Positions 1 through 7,220 are shown, numbered from the stretch's first letter. The stretch is 41,497 bases of DNA from DATMBL01 sp050735975 (GCA_050735975.1 JBOHVS010000368.1:1-41497); one strand, 5' to 3'. A program made the numbers and translations. Notes: generated by a model from the letters alone, not told the origin.

Positions 1-522
1 GGCATTGTCGAACGGCAGGAGAAACTTGGCTGGGGCCAGTCGGTGGTGGAGATACTTTCCCGTGATCTACAAAAGGCTTTTCCTGGATTGACGGGATTTT
101 CGGCGGCGAACCTGTGGCGCATGAGGCAATTTTACGCCGAGCATTCGACGGAGACATTTCTCGCGCAGGTTGCGCGGGAAATCCTTTCCGCGATTCCGTG
201 GTGGCATCACGTCGTGCTATTAGGCAGAGTCAAAAACTCCGCCGGACGTTTCTACTATATCCATGCCGCAGCCAAACTCGGCTGGAGCCGGAACGTTTTG
301 CTTAATCAGATTTAAGCCAAGGCCTACGAACGGTCGCTGGCGGAGGGCAAGACACACAACTTCCCGGCCGTTCTGCCGGAATATCTCGCCGAGCAAGCGG
401 AGGAGGCACTCAAGAGCTCATATAACCTCGAGTTTCTAGGTATCCGGAGGGAGGTGAAGGAACGCGAGCTGGAGGACCATCTCCAGACGATATCAACAAA
501 GTATCGAAGAAATCAGATTTAA
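1..522 (+). pseudogene. YhcG/DUF1016-family nuclease, broken fragment
   Basis: The frame is open from the window edge and reads as the N-terminal DUF1016 helical domain (LGWGQSVVEILSRDL, GFSAANLWRMRQFY, LGWSRNVLLNQI). It hits TAA at 313-315 and then continues in the same frame with family sequence (AYERSLAEGKTHNF, LPEYLAEQAEEALKSSYNLE, KERELEDHL) to a stop at 520-522. Family members have a Lys at the stop position, so one AAA to TAA change explains the break. Homology ends near base 485, just before the expected C-terminal PD-(D/E)XK nuclease domain, which is missing and replaced by the next gene. In this family the nuclease domain is associated with defence or DNA repair. The fragment is very probably dead, and its true start lies outside the window. 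Confidence 0.8.
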
Positions 523-526
523 AATC

Positions 527-1027
527 TTGGTTTGGGGGCCATCCGAGCAGAACCAGGAACAGTCAACTGTCTTCGCAAAACGAAAAGAGATAAGGGACCT
601 CTTGGTTGAAAAAGGAATGCAGGCGTATTTCAGCGAGGACATTGAAGTGCTGGATACCCGAGGGCAACCTTTACCGTCGGATATCGCTGAACTACTGGAA
701 ACGGAAGAGTGTGATTTAGTAATAAACATTGCGGCATCTTTTGGCAGCACCATGGAGGCCCAAAAATTCACGCCACAGCTCTTGCACCGATGCCTTCTAT
801 GGTTCCCTCCAGATGCTAGAGGCGGATTCGCAGCTGGTCTGATAAGCTTTCTTGAAAGTTACGGAATGGCTCCGTTATACTTTGATGATGACGATCTAAG
901 AAGTTGTATTCTAACCTTATTATCTGAAGATTGGGTTGACCGTCTGAGAATGACGGAATTAGGTCTTGATATAGAAGAGAGGCGAATTCAAGAAGTACGT
1001 ATACGACGAAAGGGACGGCTGCAATGA
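527..1027 (+). CDS. Putative TIR-like / Rossmann-fold sensor protein, N-terminus uncertain
   Basis: The protein has 166 residues. The opening strand (VWGPSEQ), the KRKEIRDLLVEKG helix, AYFSEDIEVLD and then CDLVINIAASFGSTMEAQKF follow the beta-alpha order of TIR-like or nucleoside-deoxyribosyltransferase-like Rossmann domains used as sensors or effectors in bacterial conflict systems. That is fold-level inference, not recognition of a named family. The start is doubtful: the frame is open back to about 458 but has no ATG or GTG, and the TTG at 527 has no clear ribosome site. The gene abuts the broken YhcG fragment, so it may have lost its 5' end at that junction. Its stop overlaps the next start by 4 bases (ATGA), which implies translational coupling. 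Confidence 0.5.
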   Translation: MVWGPSEQNQEQSTVFAKRKEIRDLLVEKGMQAYFSEDIEVLDTRGQPLPSDIAELLETEECDLVINIAASFGSTMEAQKFTPQLLHRCLLWFPPDARGGFAAGLISFLESYGMAPLYFDDDDLRSCILTLLSEDWVDRLRMTELGLDIEERRIQEVRIRRKGRLQ

Positions 1028-1575
1028 GTCAGGTTGAGCAGATTGCGAGTGATCGAATTGAACTGATCCGGAAAGCATGCTCTGTCGTGCTAAATGAGTT
1101 TCTTTTCTGCATTTTTTATTATCTTTCGGAATGGAAACGTCCGATTACTATACAGAAGCTTTCCAAAGATTCAGGCGTCGATGAAGTAATTCTTGCCGAT
1201 CACCTTCAGATATTAGTCGGATTTGGATTCATCCTTTCGAGTAAAGGGAAATTCCAAATCACCGCGGCTGGAAAAGAAGCAATCAGGTTCGTAGAAGAAG
1301 GTCTCGGCCGAAGACCGTATCACCCAGCACCGGCGATTCCGGCTGAAGTCTGCTCAGAACTTACGTTACTACCCGACGCAGAGGCTGATTCGAGCGATCG
1401 GGAGCCGATATCTATTCCGCTCAACATCGTTATCCGGGATTTCGAGGCGCTGGACGTTATCCATTTAAGTCGAGTTAAAGCTGGGGTTGCTGAAAATTCT
1501 CCTGGTGCCACTATGTTTTCACCGGACGAGGTCGCAAGAACCGAAGATGCGTCAAGTTCACTCGATAATTTGTGA
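1024..1575 (+). CDS. Winged-helix domain protein of unknown function
   Basis: The protein has 183 residues. Residues about 15-85 look like a winged-helix unit: a helix-rich start, then RPITIQKLSKDSGVDEVILADHL as the helix-turn-helix, then GFGFILSSKGKFQITAAGKEA as the wing, ending in the TAAGKEAIRF pattern common in ArsR/MarR-like domains. The C-terminal 90 residues are acidic and low in recognisable motifs. It overlaps the TIR-like gene by 4 bases and the next small gene by 29 bases, so the three form one transcription unit. It may regulate or partner its neighbours. No specific function is recognised. Confidence 0.6.
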   Translation: MSQVEQIASDRIELIRKACSVVLNEFLFCIFYYLSEWKRPITIQKLSKDSGVDEVILADHLQILVGFGFILSSKGKFQITAAGKEAIRFVEEGLGRRPYHPAPAIPAEVCSELTLLPDAEADSSDREPISIPLNIVIRDFEALDVIHLSRVKAGVAENSPGATMFSPDEVARTEDASSSLDNL

Positions 1576-1956
1576 CGATATCCGTTTAGAGCGGAATAAC
1601 AAAGTCTCTCTAATCGGCATATATTCTACGGGAATCATTGTACCCTCATTACCTTATTTATTTCCGAAGTTTTGTATCTCGCAGGAGTTTGAGGAGGCCA
1701 AAGGGGTCCAAACCATCAAGCTAGTTCTACGCGGGCCTAAGATTAATCTGCCCGCCATAGAAGGGAAGGTGACAGGATCGGAAAAGACGAAAAGGATAGA
1801 GTCAAGATAAACGTTTGCGTAGGGCCTCTCAATGTTGAGGAGGAAGGTGACTATTTTATCGACACCTATCTTACTGGAGGGGAAGACAAAAAATTTACTC
1901 GAAAATTTTATGTTCGCCTTCGTCCGAAGTCTGCTGAAAAGAAAACCGAAGATTAA
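1547..1956 (+). pseudogene. Small conserved protein (DUF6941-like), frameshifted
   Basis: ATG 1547 opens a protein beginning MRQVHSIICDDIRLERNNK then VSLIGIYSTGIIVPSLP. This is the signature of a small conserved hypothetical family that I believe is catalogued as DUF6941. The frame stops at 1808-1810, but one frame over the reading continues smoothly from about 1770 (IGKDEKDRVKINVCVGPLN, then EEEGDYFIDTYLTGG, then KFTRKFYVRLRPKSAEKK) to a stop at 1954-1956. That continuation looks like the normal beta-rich C-terminal half. A one-base indel around 1770-1795, near a run of A and G, is the likely cause. It could be true decay, a sequencing error or, less likely, programmed frameshifting. The start lies inside the winged-helix gene. 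Confidence 0.6.
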
Positions 1957-2055
1957 CTCTGCACCAAAGCCTTCTGGATCTCGCCCATCATTTTGAGGAA
2001 TGTCTCGTGTTGCAAGCTATGAAAAGGGCGAAGGGACAGGCTGGTTTTCCAATCA

Positions 2056-2082
2056 GGGGGGTTAATTCCGGGGACAGTATAC
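2056..2082 (+). repeat. RAYT/REP-associated-type motif
   Basis: The stretch contains TTAATTCCGGGGACAGTATA. I recognise this short sequence as typical of the flanks of REP-associated (Y1) transposase genes in many environmental genomes. No transposase gene lies nearby, so this would be a leftover end. The surrounding 1957-2102 has no gene I can support. Confidence 0.4.
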
Positions 2083-2102
2083 AGCAATTGTGAAGATCAT
2101 TG

Positions 2103-2207
2103 GAGGAAATCGTCGAAGACCTCGAAGCCGCGCTGGAACAATTCCGCCAAATCGCCGCGGGCTTAGACAGCGAGTTGATTGCACTGAAGCGCTTAATCCA
2201 ATCCTGA
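2103..2207 (+). repeat. hsdM 3'-end fragment, copy A
   Basis: In frame from 2103 it reads EEIVEDLEAALEQFRQIA and continues to a stop at 2205-2207. This is the usual C-terminal tail of type I restriction-modification methyltransferase HsdM (EIVEDLEAALEQFREIAEDL type). No methyltransferase body precedes it. It is the best preserved of at least nine related fragments between 2.1 and 12.3 kb. Bases 2208-2516 after it contain no supported gene; the open frame there is not protein-like until ATG 2517. Confidence 0.7.
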
Positions 2208-2516
2208 ACGACCGTTCTCGCAGGCAGCCAGCCTCAGGTTGACCCAACAGCTTATTATCGGATATTGTCCAGTCCAAATTGGCAATGGGCCAGTCGGTCC
2301 TCTCTGCCGGGACGTTCAAAGAGTCGGCTTTCAGCCGTCATGCTAGGTGCTCGAAAGCGGGCCGACGCGGGATCGTCACGGCTAAGTTTGAATTCTCGTG
2401 GGCTGAGCTTCTTCTCATTTCGTGCCAGCTGCGGACGGGCTGGTGACCATGGAGTTGATAGCAGAGGCAACCGGCGATCAGGATGTTACCGCGATTTAGC
2501 TGAGCGAGCAGCGTTC

Positions 2517-2927
2517 ATGTCCGACAACACCGCAATCCCCGCCACCGCGCCGGCACCGGGCCTCGTCACCGTTACACACCTCGTGTATGCCCTGCACGCC
2601 CTGAGCCTTCTGATCGGCGTAACGAGCGCCGCGACCATTGTCGGCGCCTTCGTCTTTGGTGTGCCCTCGATCATTGCCGTTGTCATCAACTATGTAAAGA
2701 GGGGAGAGGCGAGAGGCACGTTCCTCGAGTCCCACTTTCGCTGGCAGATCCGGACGTTCTGGTTTGCGCTCCTCTGGTGCGTGATCGGCGGCGTGCTGTT
2801 CGTCACTCTCGTGGGCATCCCGCTTGCGGTGGCGGTTTTCTTCGCGGCCGGCGTGTGGGCCATCTACCGGATCGCTCGCGGGTGGCTGGCGCTGCGAGAT
2901 CTAAAGCCGATGTATGCGAACAGTTGA
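2517..2927 (+). CDS. DUF4870-type small membrane protein
   Basis: The protein has 136 residues starting MSDNTAIPATAPAPGLV. I chose ATG 2517 because the longer upstream frame is not family-like. It has three hydrophobic segments (about residues 20-35, 38-58 and 85-115) and the family motif FLESHFRWQIRTFWFALLW, in which the charged HFRWQIRTF sits just before a membrane helix. This pattern is common in DUF4870 membrane proteins of unknown function. The gene stands alone between two hsdM-tail fragments (copies A and B). Confidence 0.75.
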   Translation: MSDNTAIPATAPAPGLVTVTHLVYALHALSLLIGVTSAATIVGAFVFGVPSIIAVVINYVKRGEARGTFLESHFRWQIRTFWFALLWCVIGGVLFVTLVGIPLAVAVFFAAGVWAIYRIARGWLALRDLKPMYANS

Positions 2928-3066
2928 CTACGGATCCGGCCCTTATCCTTGACGGTTGCCAGCCTGGAAAATGTGGAGGGGGACATCGGTGTCAGACTTG
3001 CCTAAAGTGATCAACTCGGGGCGGGAGAAATAGGACATTCTGATTTTTAAGGTGTTCAGGTCAGGC

Positions 3067-3200
3067 CGTGACAAAGGCGAGCTTCGACATCTTCTGGCTC
3101 AGAGACGAAAACCCTCGAAGAATCCGACAATCTTCCCGACCCCGGTCGAGTATCTCGAAGCCGCACTCGAACAATTCCGCGAAATTGCCGGGACTCCGAA
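3067..3200 (+). repeat. hsdM 3'-end fragment, copy B
   Basis: Three frame changes are needed to read it, but the order is clear: RDK, ASFDIFWLRDEN, LEESDNLPDP, then EYLEAALEQFREIAG. This matches the HsdM tail (RDKASLDIFWLKDESLEDSDNLPDP... EIVEDLEAALEQFREIAEDL) with single-base indels and loss of a short central piece. It is non-coding now. The rest of 2928-3442 has two small hairpins (CCCGG/CCGGG near 3369-3385 and GGCGAC/GTCGCC near 3403-3420) ahead of the chromate transporter genes and nothing else I can support. Confidence 0.7.
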
Positions 3201-3442
3201 CGCTGACACGGCCAGAGAAACAACACTGAAGTGTCGTTCAATTCCGTAGCGCGCTAAACAGGCCGAGAACAGCAAAAGATCAGCCCCTGGTCTGCAAACC
3301 GTGGGACCACTTCTTTTGTTAGATCTCTGACACGCTGCGGGCTGACATCTTATTAATAGACTGCAAGACCCGGACTGTTGCCGGGGGAAGCAAGTTTGAC
3401 AGTTAGGCGACAAATGCGTCGCCATAGGGGAGTCAAGAAACC

Positions 3443-3997
3443 ATGAAACAAACAGAGTCACACAAGCCGCGCGTCAGCCGGTTCGCACTGTTCCTCACCT
3501 TTTCCCGGATTACCCTGTCCGGCTTCGGCGGCGTGATGTTCTGGGCGCGACGCGGACTGGTGGAACGACAGCGCTGGCTCACGGAGCAGCAATTTGTGGA
3601 CCTCTTGACGCTCGGGCAGCTCCTGCCCGGGCCGAACGTCCTAAATCTGACGGTGATGGTCGGGTATCGATTCGGTGGCTGGACGGGCGCCGCCGCGGCC
3701 GTCGCCGGGTTCTTGGGCTGGCCGTGTCTGGTGGTAATCGGCATGGGCGTACTGTACCAACAATACGGCGCCCTCCCGCAGGTGCAGCAGGCGCTCGCAG
3801 GCATGTCCATCGTGGCGGCGGGGCTGCTGCTCGCCACCGTTATCAAGTTGGCGATGGTGTTGCCGCGGCACTGGCGGCCGTGGCTGTTCGGCATTCTGGC
3901 CTTTGTGGGCGTGGGCGTCTTGCGCTGGCCGCTGCTGTGGGTCATGGGCGCGCTCGCCCCCTGGGCCGTCTTCGCGGCCTGGAAAGAGAAGGAGTGA
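3443..3997 (+). CDS. chrA: Chromate transporter, N-terminal-type subunit
   Basis: The protein has 184 residues and is a single CHR domain (Pfam Chromate_transp). Diagnostic features are FSRITLSGFGGVMFWARR near residue 20, QRWLTEQQFVDLLTLGQLLPG with the PGPN turn near 60-70, and four to five hydrophobic helices. It belongs to the short-chain form of the CHR family, in which two half-size proteins act together as an inner-membrane anion exporter linked to chromate resistance or sulfate handling. It ends at TGA 3995-3997, sharing one base with the next start, so the two halves are coupled. The substrate is family knowledge; the local context does not test it. Confidence 0.85.
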   Translation: MKQTESHKPRVSRFALFLTFSRITLSGFGGVMFWARRGLVERQRWLTEQQFVDLLTLGQLLPGPNVLNLTVMVGYRFGGWTGAAAAVAGFLGWPCLVVIGMGVLYQQYGALPQVQQALAGMSIVAAGLLLATVIKLAMVLPRHWRPWLFGILAFVGVGVLRWPLLWVMGALAPWAVFAAWKEKE

Positions 3998-4524
3998 TGG
4001 ATCGCCTCGACCTCGGCTCGCTGTTTCTGCATTTTTTGGCCCTCTGGTTCGTCGCCGTCGGCGGTCCCTCGACGATACTGCCGGACATCCACCGCTATGT
4101 GGTGGAGGTGCAGCAGCTGATGACGAGCACGCAGTTTGCCGAGATCTACACTTTGGCGCAGGTGGCGCCTGGTCCTAACGTGATGTACGTCACCCTTATC
4201 GGTTGGCACCTGGCGGGGTGGGCGGGCGCAGCCGCGACCACGATCCCACTTCTCGTGCCGGCTACCACTCTTACGCTGCTTGTCGGGCACCTCAACGAGC
4301 GCTATCCCAATGCCCCGATCGGCCGCGCCATCCGCCGCGGCCTGACGCCGATTACGATCGGACTGATGCTCGCGAGCGCGACGATACTGATGCGCGCGGT
4401 GAACCATGACTGGCGCGGGTACCTGATCACGCTACTCACCGTAGCGCTGGTCCTGCGCAAGCCATGGAACCCGCTGTGGCTGCTCGCCGCTGGCGCGCTG
4501 GCGGGCATGGTCGGGCTCGTCTGA
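3997..4524 (+). CDS. Chromate transporter, second subunit
   Basis: The protein has 175 residues and is the partner CHR half-domain. It has LALWFVAVGGPSTILPDIHRY near residue 15, EIYTLAQVAPGPNVMYVTLIG near 50-70 with the conserved PGPN, and several hydrophobic helices. ATG 3997 overlaps the upstream stop; GTG 3994 is an alternative start. With 3443-3997 it makes a short-chain ChrA pair that would form the complete membrane exporter. Bases 4525-4636 after it hold no supported gene. Confidence 0.83.
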   Translation: MDRLDLGSLFLHFLALWFVAVGGPSTILPDIHRYVVEVQQLMTSTQFAEIYTLAQVAPGPNVMYVTLIGWHLAGWAGAAATTIPLLVPATTLTLLVGHLNERYPNAPIGRAIRRGLTPITIGLMLASATILMRAVNHDWRGYLITLLTVALVLRKPWNPLWLLAAGALAGMVGLV

Positions 4525-4636
4525 ATCGTCGCGGGCAAGACTTCCCCTCGGAAGGTTGTCGAGATTTCTGGCCTGTCTGAATCGGAGATCTATCACCTGC
4601 TCTCGAGGGTGGCCATCTAACAAGGCGCTGCAAGCA

Positions 4637-4685
4637 GAGAGGCGGCACGCCTCTCGAACAATGCCGCGAAATCGGAATAGATTTG
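4637..4685 (+). repeat. hsdM 3'-end fragment, copy C
   Basis: The bases spell CTCGAACAATGCCGCGAAAT, followed by GATTTG, and translate in one frame as LEQCREIGIDL. This corresponds to LEQFREIAEDL of the HsdM tail. It is preceded by GGCGGCACGC, matching the AA codons of the same tail. It is short and degenerate, but matches the other copies at DNA level. Confidence 0.5.
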
Positions 4686-4744
4686 GTGGGGAAGTGCAGA
4701 AGAAGTAGCTCTGGCCAAAGATATTCCCGAGAAGACGCTAGAGT

Positions 4745-4966
4745 TTACGCTGCCTCTTTCTCTTTGTTTCCACAACAAATGGGTTTAACGGTAAGGCCAA
4801 GTTTACGGGCTTCTTCGGCGCACGACTCGCATACTCTGATGTGGATCACGTCGCTTGAGACAACGTACCTGGCCGGTTTACCGCTCATGCACCTTTCGCA
4901 AATGGTATGGCAACACTTGCCTTTAGGTTTTTCAAGGAGATAAATTATGTTCTGAAAAAGGCTCAT
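4745..4966 (-). CDS. Small Cys-rich (zinc-ribbon-like) protein
   Basis: The protein has 73 residues: MSLFQNIIYLLEKPKGKCC, then TICERCMSGKPARYVV, VCESCAEEARKLG and KPICCGNKEKEAA. The two CxxC pairs (CERC, CESC) about 25 residues apart suggest a single zinc-binding knuckle. Extra CC pairs lie at either end. An AGGAG sits about 15 bases upstream, rather far for a ribosome site. It is the only minus-strand gene among its neighbours. No named family is recognised; a zinc-binding adaptor role is inference. Confidence 0.6.
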   Translation of the reverse strand: MSLFQNIIYLLEKPKGKCCHTICERCMSGKPARYVVSSDVIHIRVCESCAEEARKLGLTVKPICCGNKEKEAA

Positions 4967-5135
4967 AAATTACTCTAATACTCCTAGCAGTTTTAAAAGC
5001 CTTATCAAGTTGCTGATAGGCAGGGAAATAAACGGGACGGGGAATGGCGGCAGCCGCGCTGTTACTTGTGATCCAACGATTAATTACCCCATCTGACATA
5101 TCGCCGCATTGCGGCTAATTGCCGGTAAGGATACC

Positions 5136-5161
5136 TTGACAGATTCTACTCAAGTGATAAT
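5136..5161 (+). promoter_or_regulatory. Possible sigma70 promoter for the exported protein gene
   Basis: TTGACA at 5136-5141 is a perfect -35 box. GATAAT at 5156-5161 resembles a -10 box, but the 14-base spacer is short. A small GCCGC/GCGGC hairpin precedes it. The rest of 4967-5196 holds nothing else I can support. Confidence 0.35.
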
Positions 5162-5196
5162 TTCTTCGATGACAAAAATAAGAGGAGTTTAAAGAT

Positions 5197-5535
5197 ATGA
5201 AACGGGGTATCGTTCACATGGTATGTGGCGGGCTATTAGCGCTGGTCATCATGGTAGTTCCCATGAATTCGAGAGCTCAACAAACCACTACGGGGCAAGT
5301 CGATGGGTTTTCCGTATTGGGAAGCGTATTTCTCTCGGTGCTCCACGTCCCGTTGAAACTGGCTACGTGCGTGGGGACCCAAGCGGTCGCGGCCATAGCT
5401 TATACCGCCACGTTCGGTGTCGCCGGTAACTATGATGGTGGCACCAATGGCAAACAAATTGGGGAGGTCGCTAGCAGGTCCTGTAGCGGGGCTTGGTTTA
5501 TTACGCCGGAGCAAGTCAGCAAAGATTACCGGTAA
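5197..5535 (+). CDS. Exported conserved hypothetical protein
   Basis: The protein has 112 residues. MKRGIVHMVCGGLLALVIMV then VPMNSRAQQ is a clear Sec signal peptide, with likely cleavage after NSRA. The mature part has a hydrophobic stretch (SVFLSVLHVPLKLATCVGTQ, then AVAAIAYTATFG) and a glycine-rich C-terminal piece with two Cys in total (one in TCVGTQ, one in SRSCSGAW), which may form a disulfide in the periplasm. GAGGAG lies at a good distance before ATG. I have an impression of similar short exported proteins in Nitrospira- and NC10-type genomes, but know of no function. Confidence 0.7.
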   Translation: MKRGIVHMVCGGLLALVIMVVPMNSRAQQTTTGQVDGFSVLGSVFLSVLHVPLKLATCVGTQAVAAIAYTATFGVAGNYDGGTNGKQIGEVASRSCSGAWFITPEQVSKDYR

Positions 5536-5586
5536 ATTTTCGTTCGTCTCGCATCACTAGCACTTCCAAATCTCGACTTTGTCGGA

Positions 5587-5813
5587 TTGGCACTGGCGCG
5601 CGCACGCTACGAAAAACTCACCACCCGCGACAAGGATGGCTTTGAGGAAGCCGGTCTCGGCGTTTTTTGCTCATACATGAAAGCCCCGAACAATCTGCCA
5701 ACCGCTCCGATCCGGATGCTCTCGCTCAGGAAATCATCGAAGACCTGGAAGCGGCCCTCGAACCATTCCACGAAATCGCAGTAGATCTGGGAGCAAAAGA
5801 TACCGAACCGTAG
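5587..5813 (+). repeat. hsdM 3'-end fragment, copy D
   Basis: The start reads RYEKLTTRDKDGFEEAGLG. After a frame shift it continues EQSANRSDPDALAQEIIEDL, then EAALEPFHEIAVDLG and a stop at 5811-5813. This is the longest tail copy, covering the RDK region and the EIVEDLEAALEQF region in order. It is diverged and shifted once or twice, so not a gene. It lies directly before the OsmC-like gene. The 5536-5869 gap contains only this. Confidence 0.7.
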
Positions 5814-5869
5814 AAACGCGACGAATGGCTAGGCAATCTCACTGAGAAAAACAAAACGAGGTGAGCTAA

Positions 5870-6442
5870 ATGGACGAAAAGGAAGAGATCTGTTGTACGA
5901 TAGACTATCAGCATCACAAGGAGATTTTTGAGAAGCGCCGCCAGGCTTTCGTGAATAATCCGGAAAAGGCGGTGACCACACACCAGGCGAAGATCCGCTT
6001 GATCAAGGACCACTACAAGGAAGCGCAGGTGCCCGGTGGCTATACGATCGCCTGCGACGAACCGGCCGAGAGGGGAGGTTCTGGCCAAGGCCCGGCGCCG
6101 TTGCAGTATCTGGTCGCCTCCGTCGGGCTTTGACTGTTAAGCCAACTGACGCAGTGTGCGTCATATTTGGGCGTACGGGTCGAGAAGGCGGAGCTAATGG
6201 TCAAGGGAGAATTTGATCAGAGGGGCAAATTCGGCCTCGCCGACGTTCCTTCAGCCTGCAAGCGGTTCACCTACGAGCTTGATCTGCAGAGTTCCGAGAA
6301 AGAAGAACGGGTCGTTGAGCTTCTGGCGTTCATGGAACGCTCCTGCTACGCGACCAACACTCTCCGCCAGCCGGTAGAGGTGGTGCCGCGGCTGCTTCTG
6401 AACGGGCGGGAAGTGGCGGTGAATCTGGAGCGCTCAAAATAG
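5870..6442 (+). CDS. OsmC-like protein, probable selenoprotein (Sec88, TGA 6131-6133)
   Basis: The reading frame opens at ATG 5870 behind GAGGTGA and runs to TAG 6440-6442 (190 residues) with one in-frame TGA at codon 88. Both halves are one OsmC-family protein: GGYTIACDEPAERGGSGQGP, then PLQYLVASVGL-[TGA]-LLSQLTQCASYLGV, and later the second family motif ERSCYATNTLRQPVEVV with Cys159. In OsmC/Ohr proteins the position of the TGA is the redox-active Cys of the central helix (typically LGxC or LGGC), which pairs with the later Cys to reduce peroxides or similar electrophiles in the cytoplasm. A hairpin with the form of a bacterial SECIS begins a few bases after the TGA (separate entry). OsmC-like selenoproteins are, to my knowledge, already reported in bacteria. 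The alternative is a nonsense mutation in a decaying gene. Confidence 0.8.
6141..6172 (+). promoter_or_regulatory. Candidate bacterial SECIS hairpin
   Basis: TGACGCA (6147-6153), loop GTG (6154-6156) and TGCGTCA (6157-6163) form a perfect 7-bp stem. It is extended by GCCAA (6141-6145) pairing with TTGG-GC (6167-6172, one bulge). The loop begins 20 bases after the TGA and its first base is G, in line with the known rules for bSECIS (loop about 16-37 bases downstream, guanine near the loop start). It lies inside the coding sequence, as it must in bacteria. Confidence 0.7.
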
Positions 6443-6474
6443 GCATCCGGCTTGATGAACGAGCGGTTTAAGGC

Positions 6475-6545
6475 AATAAGGCCAGCCTCGACATCTTCTA
6501 GCTGAGACATGAAAATCTCGAAGAATCCGAAAATCTCCCCGATCG
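6475..6545 (+). repeat. hsdM 3'-end fragment, copy E
   Basis: It reads ASLDIF-stop-LRHENLEESENLPD in one frame, the central part of the HsdM tail (ASLDIFWLKDESLEDSDNLPD). The Trp codon has become TAG. It lies between the OsmC-like gene and the cupin gene. Confidence 0.65.
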
Positions 6546-6587
6546 AATCAGATATGATGATAGCCGAGGTCAAGGAGGTAGAGAACA

Positions 6588-7064
6588 ATGGCAGTTCAGG
6601 TACGACGAGTAGTCACCGGACATGACGCAAAGGGGCGCGCGGTCGTCAAGATCGAGGAAGTCTCCAAAAATGTCACCTCAAGCCGGCCGGGAGCAACGGC
6701 CTGTGTGGTCTGGGCCACGGAGTCTTTTCCCGTAAACAACACAGGTGGCGCCGACGAGGGACTGAGGAAGGTCGGCACGACACTGAAGAACGGAACGGTT
6801 TTTCGTGTCGTCGAGTTCGCGCCCGGGGTGGCGCCGCGGAACCACCGGACGGATTCAATCGATTATGCCGTCGTGGTGTCGGGTGAGATCGACATGGAGA
6901 TCGATGGCTCGGTCGTCCACCTGAATGCGGGCGACGTGCTCGTGCAGCGCGGAACGATCCACAATTGGGTCAACCGCGGCACCAAGCCTTGTATGATGGC
7001 TTTTATCCTTATCGACGCCAAGCCAGTCGAGGTCGACGGGAAAGTCCTGAATGCCGTCGGTTAG
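6588..7064 (+). CDS. Cupin-domain protein
   Basis: The protein has 158 residues. A single cupin barrel occupies residues about 60-150, with motif 1 HRTDSIDYAVVVSGEIDMEI followed by LNAGD, and motif 2 VQRGTIHNWVNRG, supplying His and acidic metal ligands. The N-terminal part (VRRVVTGHDAKGRAVVKIEE) is typical of small stand-alone cupins found near aromatic or acid degradation genes in environmental bacteria. Substrate and reaction are unknown. An AAGGAGG-like site lies before ATG 6588. Confidence 0.8.
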   Translation: MAVQVRRVVTGHDAKGRAVVKIEEVSKNVTSSRPGATACVVWATESFPVNNTGGADEGLRKVGTTLKNGTVFRVVEFAPGVAPRNHRTDSIDYAVVVSGEIDMEIDGSVVHLNAGDVLVQRGTIHNWVNRGTKPCMMAFILIDAKPVEVDGKVLNAVG

Positions 7065-7080
7065 CCCGGTTAGTAAAATA

Positions 7081-7110
7081 ACGAGAGGACAGGTCTTGAA
7101 TTGAGCCCGT
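7081..7110 (+). repeat. RAYT/REP-associated-type motif
   Basis: GAGGACAGGTCTTGAATTGA resembles the GGGGTCAGGTCTTGAATT motif often seen beside REP-associated transposase genes. It lies between the cupin gene and the toxin-antitoxin promoter. Confidence 0.35.
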
Positions 7111-7170
7111 AAAGTTATCTCGACGATGACGAAGGAAGACGGAACGGCCTGAGCGCTTTTGAGGCAATAT

Positions 7171-7200
7171 TTGACTTTGTAGCTACCATGTTTCTATAAT
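7171..7200 (+). promoter_or_regulatory. Sigma70 promoter of the toxin-antitoxin pair
   Basis: TTGACT (7171-7176), an 18-base spacer and a perfect TATAAT (7195-7200) form a strong promoter 20 bases before the antitoxin start. The spacer holds the palindrome GTAGCTAC, a candidate operator for autorepression by the antitoxin. Confidence 0.7.
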
Positions 7201-7220
7201 GGCGCCACAAGGAGAGGGTC

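Noticed and set aside
2265..2516. Upstream half of the long frame ending at 2927 as extra protein sequence
   Set aside because: It is basic, low in conserved pattern and precedes a normal DUF4870 start at ATG 2517, so it is not part of the gene.
3433..4407. Long minus-strand frame opposite the chromate transporter genes
   Set aside because: It is rich in Arg, His and Pro and overlaps two well-supported membrane protein genes on the other strand. It is a GC-driven shadow.
4525..4620. Short coding remnant reading KVVEISGLSESEIYHLLSRV
   Set aside because: It resembles the end of a transposase-associated or nuclease-type protein, but is too short to support any call.
6131..6133. OsmC-like gene as two separate genes (5870-6133 and 6167-6442)
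   Set aside because: Both halves are in the same frame and together form one family-length protein, with the TGA at the redox Cys position; Sec or a single nonsense change is the simpler reading.
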